Assembly: GCA_023417475.1 (NCBI GenBank)
Contig: JAEZFP010000008.1
Coordinates: forward strand, 1-64,000
Reading direction: 5' to 3'
DNA from: Bacillota bacterium
Lineage (GTDB): Bacteria; Bacillota; UBA4882; UBA8346
Length of the DNA stretch: 64,000 bases
Numbering within the stretch: position 1 is the stretch's first letter; each line of letters starts with the position of its first letter. A model generated the notes under the pieces. The model was not told the DNA's origin, did no database searches, and worked only from the letters and a program-made list of their open reading frames with translations. Both the position numbers and the translations under genes were made by a program. Of this stretch, positions 61,100 to 64,000 are shown piece after piece.

Positions 61100-61764
61100 T
61101 GGCAAAACGATTTCAGGTAAGTCTAGGATTATTACTGTTAGTGGCAATGATTTTCATGATGGCGCAGGGAGTGTTGGCGGAGAGCAATCCGTCCGACGTG
61201 CCGTCGTCCCATTGGGCGTACAAGGCAGTCAAACAATTGGTGGATAAGGGGTATTTACAGCTTTATCAAGACCAGACGTTTCAAGGGGACAAACCGGTCG
61301 ACCGCTATACCTTGGCGATTGTCGTCTCAAAAGTCCTAAACGAGATCGCAAACGGCCAGGTGCTGACCAATAAAGACGATATGGACCTGCTGAAGCGGTT
61401 GTTTAATGAGTTCCAGGCGGAACTGGTCTCCGGCAATTCCAAAAATAATCTGATCCTGCGCAAACTGGACCAAGTGACCAAAGACAATCAGATTATCAAA
61501 GAAGATCTCACCAATACCATGGCCAATCTGCAAAAACTCAATGGCGACCAGCTGGAGTATCAAAAACAAGCCCGTTTGGAAGCGCAGCAGATGTTGGCGG
61601 AGCTTGACCGCTTAAAGGCGCGCGTCCAAGCTTTGGAAGCCGAGAATCAACGGCTCCGGGCCGATCTCGACCAACTCCGGAACGATGCCGAGCAAACCAA
61701 GAAACGGCAAGGGACTTGGTTGGTGGTGGCAATCGTCCTGGGCTTATTGGGCGCGGCGAATTAA
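61099..61764 (+). CDS. SLH-domain coiled-coil envelope protein
   Basis: This 221-residue protein has a signal peptide (SLGLLLLVAMIFMMAQGVLA), one SLH domain (DVPSSHWAYKAVKQLVDKGY ... DRYTLAIVVSKVLNEI), a long coiled coil (about residues 90-195) and a C-terminal hydrophobic helix (WLVVAIVLGLLGAA). SLH-plus-coiled-coil proteins tether the outer membrane to peptidoglycan in diderm Firmicutes (OmpM-like design, here without the porin barrel). GGGGAGG precedes the ATG. It ends the Ton operon. Confidence 0.82.
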   Translation: MAKRFQVSLGLLLLVAMIFMMAQGVLAESNPSDVPSSHWAYKAVKQLVDKGYLQLYQDQTFQGDKPVDRYTLAIVVSKVLNEIANGQVLTNKDDMDLLKRLFNEFQAELVSGNSKNNLILRKLDQVTKDNQIIKEDLTNTMANLQKLNGDQLEYQKQARLEAQQMLAELDRLKARVQALEAENQRLRADLDQLRNDAEQTKKRQGTWLVVAIVLGLLGAAN

Positions 61765-61778
61765 ATCCAGACGATTGT

Positions 61779-61822
61779 AATGAAAAAGTCGCCCCGGATT
61801 AACGGAGCGGCTTTTTCATTAT
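61779..61822. terminator. Bidirectional terminator between convergent genes
   Basis: AATGAAAAAGTCGCCCCG and CGGAGCGGCTTTTTCATT pair around GATTAA with T-runs on both strands. It closes the Ton operon and the membrane protein gene. Confidence 0.9.
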
Positions 61823-62340
61823 CCCGGAGCGGTTTCTGTCACAAGGTTCAGCCTGACGCTGAGCTGCCGCAACAAGTATTCGCCGCCCGACCGAAAGAGA
61901 AAACAATAGAAAAAAGCGGCGACAGTCACCAGCGCAAACTGCATAATTTGCGGGCCGGGCGTGACGATCCCCCAGATATTGATCTGGAGTAAAAATTGGA
62001 TAATCCCCAGGTTTAAGGTGACGACGCCGCCGCTGACCAAGGCGACCACCCGCGTGTCGTCGCTATAAAGCGGCCCGACGCCCAAGGCCACGCCCAAGGG
62101 GCCGTGCACAAAGATGAAATAATAGCTGGATTGCGGATGAAACCATAGAATCACCAATCCCGCGATCCAATATGCGATCGGGCCGCAGACCGGTAAAAGC
62201 CGGGTGATCAAGTAAATCGGCACGGCACTGAAGGCAAGCAGCAATGCGAAGCCCGTCGGCAGCGGCACCGTCAGAAAATGCAATACCACGGTCAGTCCGG
62301 TTAAAATCAGTAAAATGACGGCCAGTCGTTTGTAAGTCAT
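61819..62340 (-). CDS. Small multi-pass membrane protein of unknown function
   Basis: This 173-residue protein has five or six hydrophobic helices (RLAVILLILTGLTVVLHFLT; GFALLLAFSAVPIYLITRLL; YWIAGLVILWF; VALVSGGVVTLNLGIIQFLL; FALVTVAAFFYCFLF). The pattern recalls the small membrane subunits of ECF transporters or sporulation-linked membrane proteins, but I cannot assign a family. AGGGGG precedes ATG 62340. Confidence 0.75.
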   Translation of the reverse strand: MTYKRLAVILLILTGLTVVLHFLTVPLPTGFALLLAFSAVPIYLITRLLPVCGPIAYWIAGLVILWFHPQSSYYFIFVHGPLGVALGVGPLYSDDTRVVALVSGGVVTLNLGIIQFLLQINIWGIVTPGPQIMQFALVTVAAFFYCFLFRSGGEYLLRQLSVRLNLVTETAPG

Positions 62341-62481
62341 CCGATCGCCCCCTGTCCTTGGTAAATAAATATTAGGATGAACCGCGAATCAGAACTAAAG
62401 AATCGGTTTTCGGGGAAACTAGCTAAGCGAAGGACAAGCGTTTGATCACAAGGCATCTGCCGGGCATAAGGAGAGGTTTCA

Positions 62482-62913
62482 ATGCAACTGCAATTAAACA
62501 CGGAGCAGTATCGGACGTTGTTGGAATTGGTTTTTATGGGAAACTGGATCGCGAATGTGATGGAGTCGGATGATGCCATCCGCAACTACGACGCATTGGA
62601 AACGCGCCTGTTTGAGCAGGCCGTGCAGTTTGGTCTGGCTGACCTGGTCGAAGAAGAGCAGCATCCCAGCGAGCAATTTTTAGATCGCATTTTGCCCGTA
62701 ATTGACCGGTATAATGAGCTCAATTTTTGGGAGCGTTTGGTGGAATTAATGGCCCAACGGGACCTGCTGCAAAAACACGGCGAAGCGGCTTGGGAGAGTT
62801 TGAGCAACGAGGAGCGCTTCGCTCAAGTCGAGCAGTTAAAAGAACAGTATTTCGCGGTATTGGAAAAGAGCGGTCTGAAAGCATTGCATCTGGAAGGGGC
62901 CGAGAAACCGTAA
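62482..62913 (+). CDS. Acidic helical hypothetical protein
   Basis: This 143-residue soluble protein is acidic and helical (LELVFMGNWIANVMESDDAI; YDALETRLFEQAVQFGLADL; FWERLVELMAQRDLLQKHGE). AAGGAGAGG precedes ATG 62482. It lies 39 bases before an HD hydrolase gene on the same strand and is probably in one operon with it. No motif is recognised. Confidence 0.75.
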   Translation: MQLQLNTEQYRTLLELVFMGNWIANVMESDDAIRNYDALETRLFEQAVQFGLADLVEEEQHPSEQFLDRILPVIDRYNELNFWERLVELMAQRDLLQKHGEAAWESLSNEERFAQVEQLKEQYFAVLEKSGLKALHLEGAEKP

Positions 62914-62952
62914 TTACGGCGGCGAAGCGCTTTTGCGGCGGCTGAGGAGAAC

Positions 62953-63525
62953 ATGGAACTGACAGAACAATTTGACCGGGCGCTGGTCTACGCCGCGGCG
63001 CTCCACCGGCGCCAGACCCGGAAAGGAAGCGGGATCCCCTACCTCTCACACTTAATGGCGGTCGCGGCGATCGTCTTGGAGCATCAGGGCTCCGAAACGG
63101 AGGCGATTGCCGCGTTGCTGCATGATGCCGTGGAAGATCAGGGCGGCGCGCCGCGGCTGCTGGAGATCCGGGAGCGTTTCGGTGCTGGGGTGGCCGAGAT
63201 TGTCGCCGGTTGTACCGATTCGTGGTCCACTCCCCAATTGGCGTGGGCGGACCGCAAACAAAATTACCTGCGCCGGCTGCCCGGCGCGTCCGCCGGAACG
63301 TTATTGGTTTCCGTCGCCGACAAACTGCATAACGCCCGGACGATCCTGGCCGACTACCGGGAACTCGGCGCAGCTTTATGGCTACGGTTCAGCCATGGCA
63401 AACAGGGAATCCTCTGGTATTACCGGGCGTTGGTCACCGCCTACCGCGCGGCCGGCGCGCCGCCCCGTCTGGTGAATGAGTTGGACCGGGTGATGACGGA
63501 GTTGGAGCGGTTGGCGGGAGAATAA
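62953..63525 (+). CDS. HD-domain hydrolase, SpoT/Mesh1-like
   Basis: This 190-residue HD protein has the RelA/SpoT-hydrolase pattern: YAAALHRRQTRKGSGIPYLSH, LLHDAVEDQG (HD and ED motifs) and VSVADKLHNARTIL. Such small alarmone hydrolases break down (p)ppGpp with a Mn ion. GAGGAG precedes ATG 62953. There is no synthetase domain. Substrate could also be another nucleotide. Confidence 0.85.
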   Translation: MELTEQFDRALVYAAALHRRQTRKGSGIPYLSHLMAVAAIVLEHQGSETEAIAALLHDAVEDQGGAPRLLEIRERFGAGVAEIVAGCTDSWSTPQLAWADRKQNYLRRLPGASAGTLLVSVADKLHNARTILADYRELGAALWLRFSHGKQGILWYYRALVTAYRAAGAPPRLVNELDRVMTELERLAGE

Positions 63526-63556
63526 CGCGCGACAGCCGATTGGCAATGCAAAGTTA

Positions 63557-63871
63557 GTGAATTTTAGATTGTAACCGGTGAATTTTTAATTTTAACGCCG
63601 TAATTTTCCATTCGAATCGCTGAATGCAATATTTTGATGGTGGAATTTTGAATTTTGGTTGAGGAATTTTGCATTTAAGTTCCAAGATATTGAATTAAGC
63701 TTGGGGAATATTATATTTTGGGCGTAAAATATTGAATTTCGCTGGTGGAATTTTATTTCTAACTTCCCGGATATTAAATTCCGGTTGCGGAATATTGTTT
63801 TTAGGCGCTTGAATTCTATTTTTAGGCGATAAGTTTAATTTTAGTGGTCGGTTTTTTGACTTTTTAACCAA
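63557..63871. repeat. Degenerate 21-bp tandem array, AT-rich copy
   Basis: Fifteen 21-bp units follow one another from 63557. Most have a form like nGGAATWTTnnATTTTnnnn (for example GTGAATTTTAGATTG, TGGAATTTTGAATTTTGG, AGGAATTTTGCATTT, GGGAATATTATATTTTGG). The period does not slip over 315 bp even though units differ. Both strands are broken by stop codons at this period. The core and phase match the array at 22598-22912. Confidence 0.8.
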
Positions 63872-63926
63872 TTAGCTACGTTCAATAGGTTATTAAAATG
63901 AATTTTTTCAACTTTTGAAAAATACG

Positions 63927-63955
63927 AGGGCTGACCGGTCAAGGTCAGCCTTTGT
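63927..63955 (-). terminator. Terminator of a minus-strand gene cut by the right edge
   Basis: GGCTGACC and GGTCAGCC pair around TTGACC (minus-strand reading), followed by CTCGTATTTTTC. It lies eight bases beyond the stop at 63963. Confidence 0.6.
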
Positions 63956-63962
63956 CGCTTAT

Positions 63963-64000
63963 TCAGACCAATCCCAACAGGCGGACCGCTTGCGCTATGA
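63963..64000 (-). CDS. C-terminal end of a gene cut by the window edge
   Basis: On the minus strand a frame ends with IAQAVRLLGLV and TGA at 63965-63963, followed closely by a terminator-like hairpin. Only 12 codons are visible, so nothing can be said about function. Confidence 0.45.
   Translation of the reverse strand, partial: IAQAVRLLGLV

Noticed and set aside
63557..63871. Heptapeptide-repeat protein gene in the 21-bp array
   Set aside because: Frames on both strands show a seven-residue period but contain stops and no start or ribosome site; the pattern is a DNA-level repeat.

Overview
The window looks like chromosomal DNA from a diderm member of the Bacillota (Firmicutes). Firmicute signs are purine-rich GGAGG-type ribosome sites, several TTG and GTG starts chosen by those sites, a c-di-AMP (ydaO-type) riboswitch, a Spo0E-like small protein and an YcgQ/YcgR pair. 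A complete ExbB-ExbD-TonB operon that also carries an SLH/coiled-coil protein implies an outer membrane. I infer a plant-biomass-degrading, spore-former-related diderm lineage; the genus cannot be fixed from this sequence. No rRNA, tRNA, CRISPR array or intact insertion sequence was seen.

Layout. 1-2.2 kb: a cut gene, coding remnants, a retropepsin-like protease with a small partner, and a DUF6809-like protein. 2.4-2.65 kb: first DnaA-box repeat element. 2.9-8.5 kb (minus): amino-sugar operon nagB, solute-binding protein, two permeases, lacI and a coupled small ORF, with three AACGTT operator candidates. 8.7-13.9 kb: aspartate aminotransferase, gluconate 5-dehydrogenase, a hypothetical protein, and an APC permease divergent from a CGNR-type regulator. 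14.0-22.5 kb (minus): kdpFABC-kdpDE with an extra 29-residue membrane peptide at the front. 22.6-25.8 kb: a degenerate 21-bp repeat array, then a secreted pectate lyase behind a 250-nt leader. 25.9-28.86 kb (minus): a B12-binding mutase-like protein and an opine-type dehydrogenase under a c-di-AMP riboswitch. 28.9-35.0 kb: zinc-type cluster (YcgQ/YcgR permease pair, Fur-family regulator, ZnuABC-like importer, two paralogous small HxH/CxFC membrane proteins). 35.1-39.6 kb (minus): arsenic cluster (CoA-disulfide reductase-rhodanese, Acr3, ArsR, methyltransferase, MarR). 39.7-42 kb: CsoR and a P1B-type ATPase. 42-44.3 kb: polysaccharide deacetylase and two DnaA-box arrays flanking one orphan gene. 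44.3-56.1 kb: DUF2318 protein, antiporter with long leader, MFS exporter, Spo0E-like peptide, HD-GYP regulator, a sugar-receptor-like hybrid kinase, MocR regulator with divergent reductase and acetyltransferase. 56.4-63.5 kb: CheX, the Ton operon, a membrane protein, and an HD hydrolase. 63.55-63.87 kb: a second degenerate 21-bp array.

How it fits together. Much of the window concerns ions and osmotic balance (Kdp, the c-di-AMP switch, a sodium/proton antiporter-like carrier, zinc, arsenic, copper-type systems) and carbohydrate use (pectin, amino sugars, gluconate). The two most unusual items are the riboswitch-controlled B12/opine pair, which may be an unrecognised osmolyte or cofactor pathway, and the non-coding arrays in which DnaA boxes sit at exact multiples of 21 bp (two helical turns).
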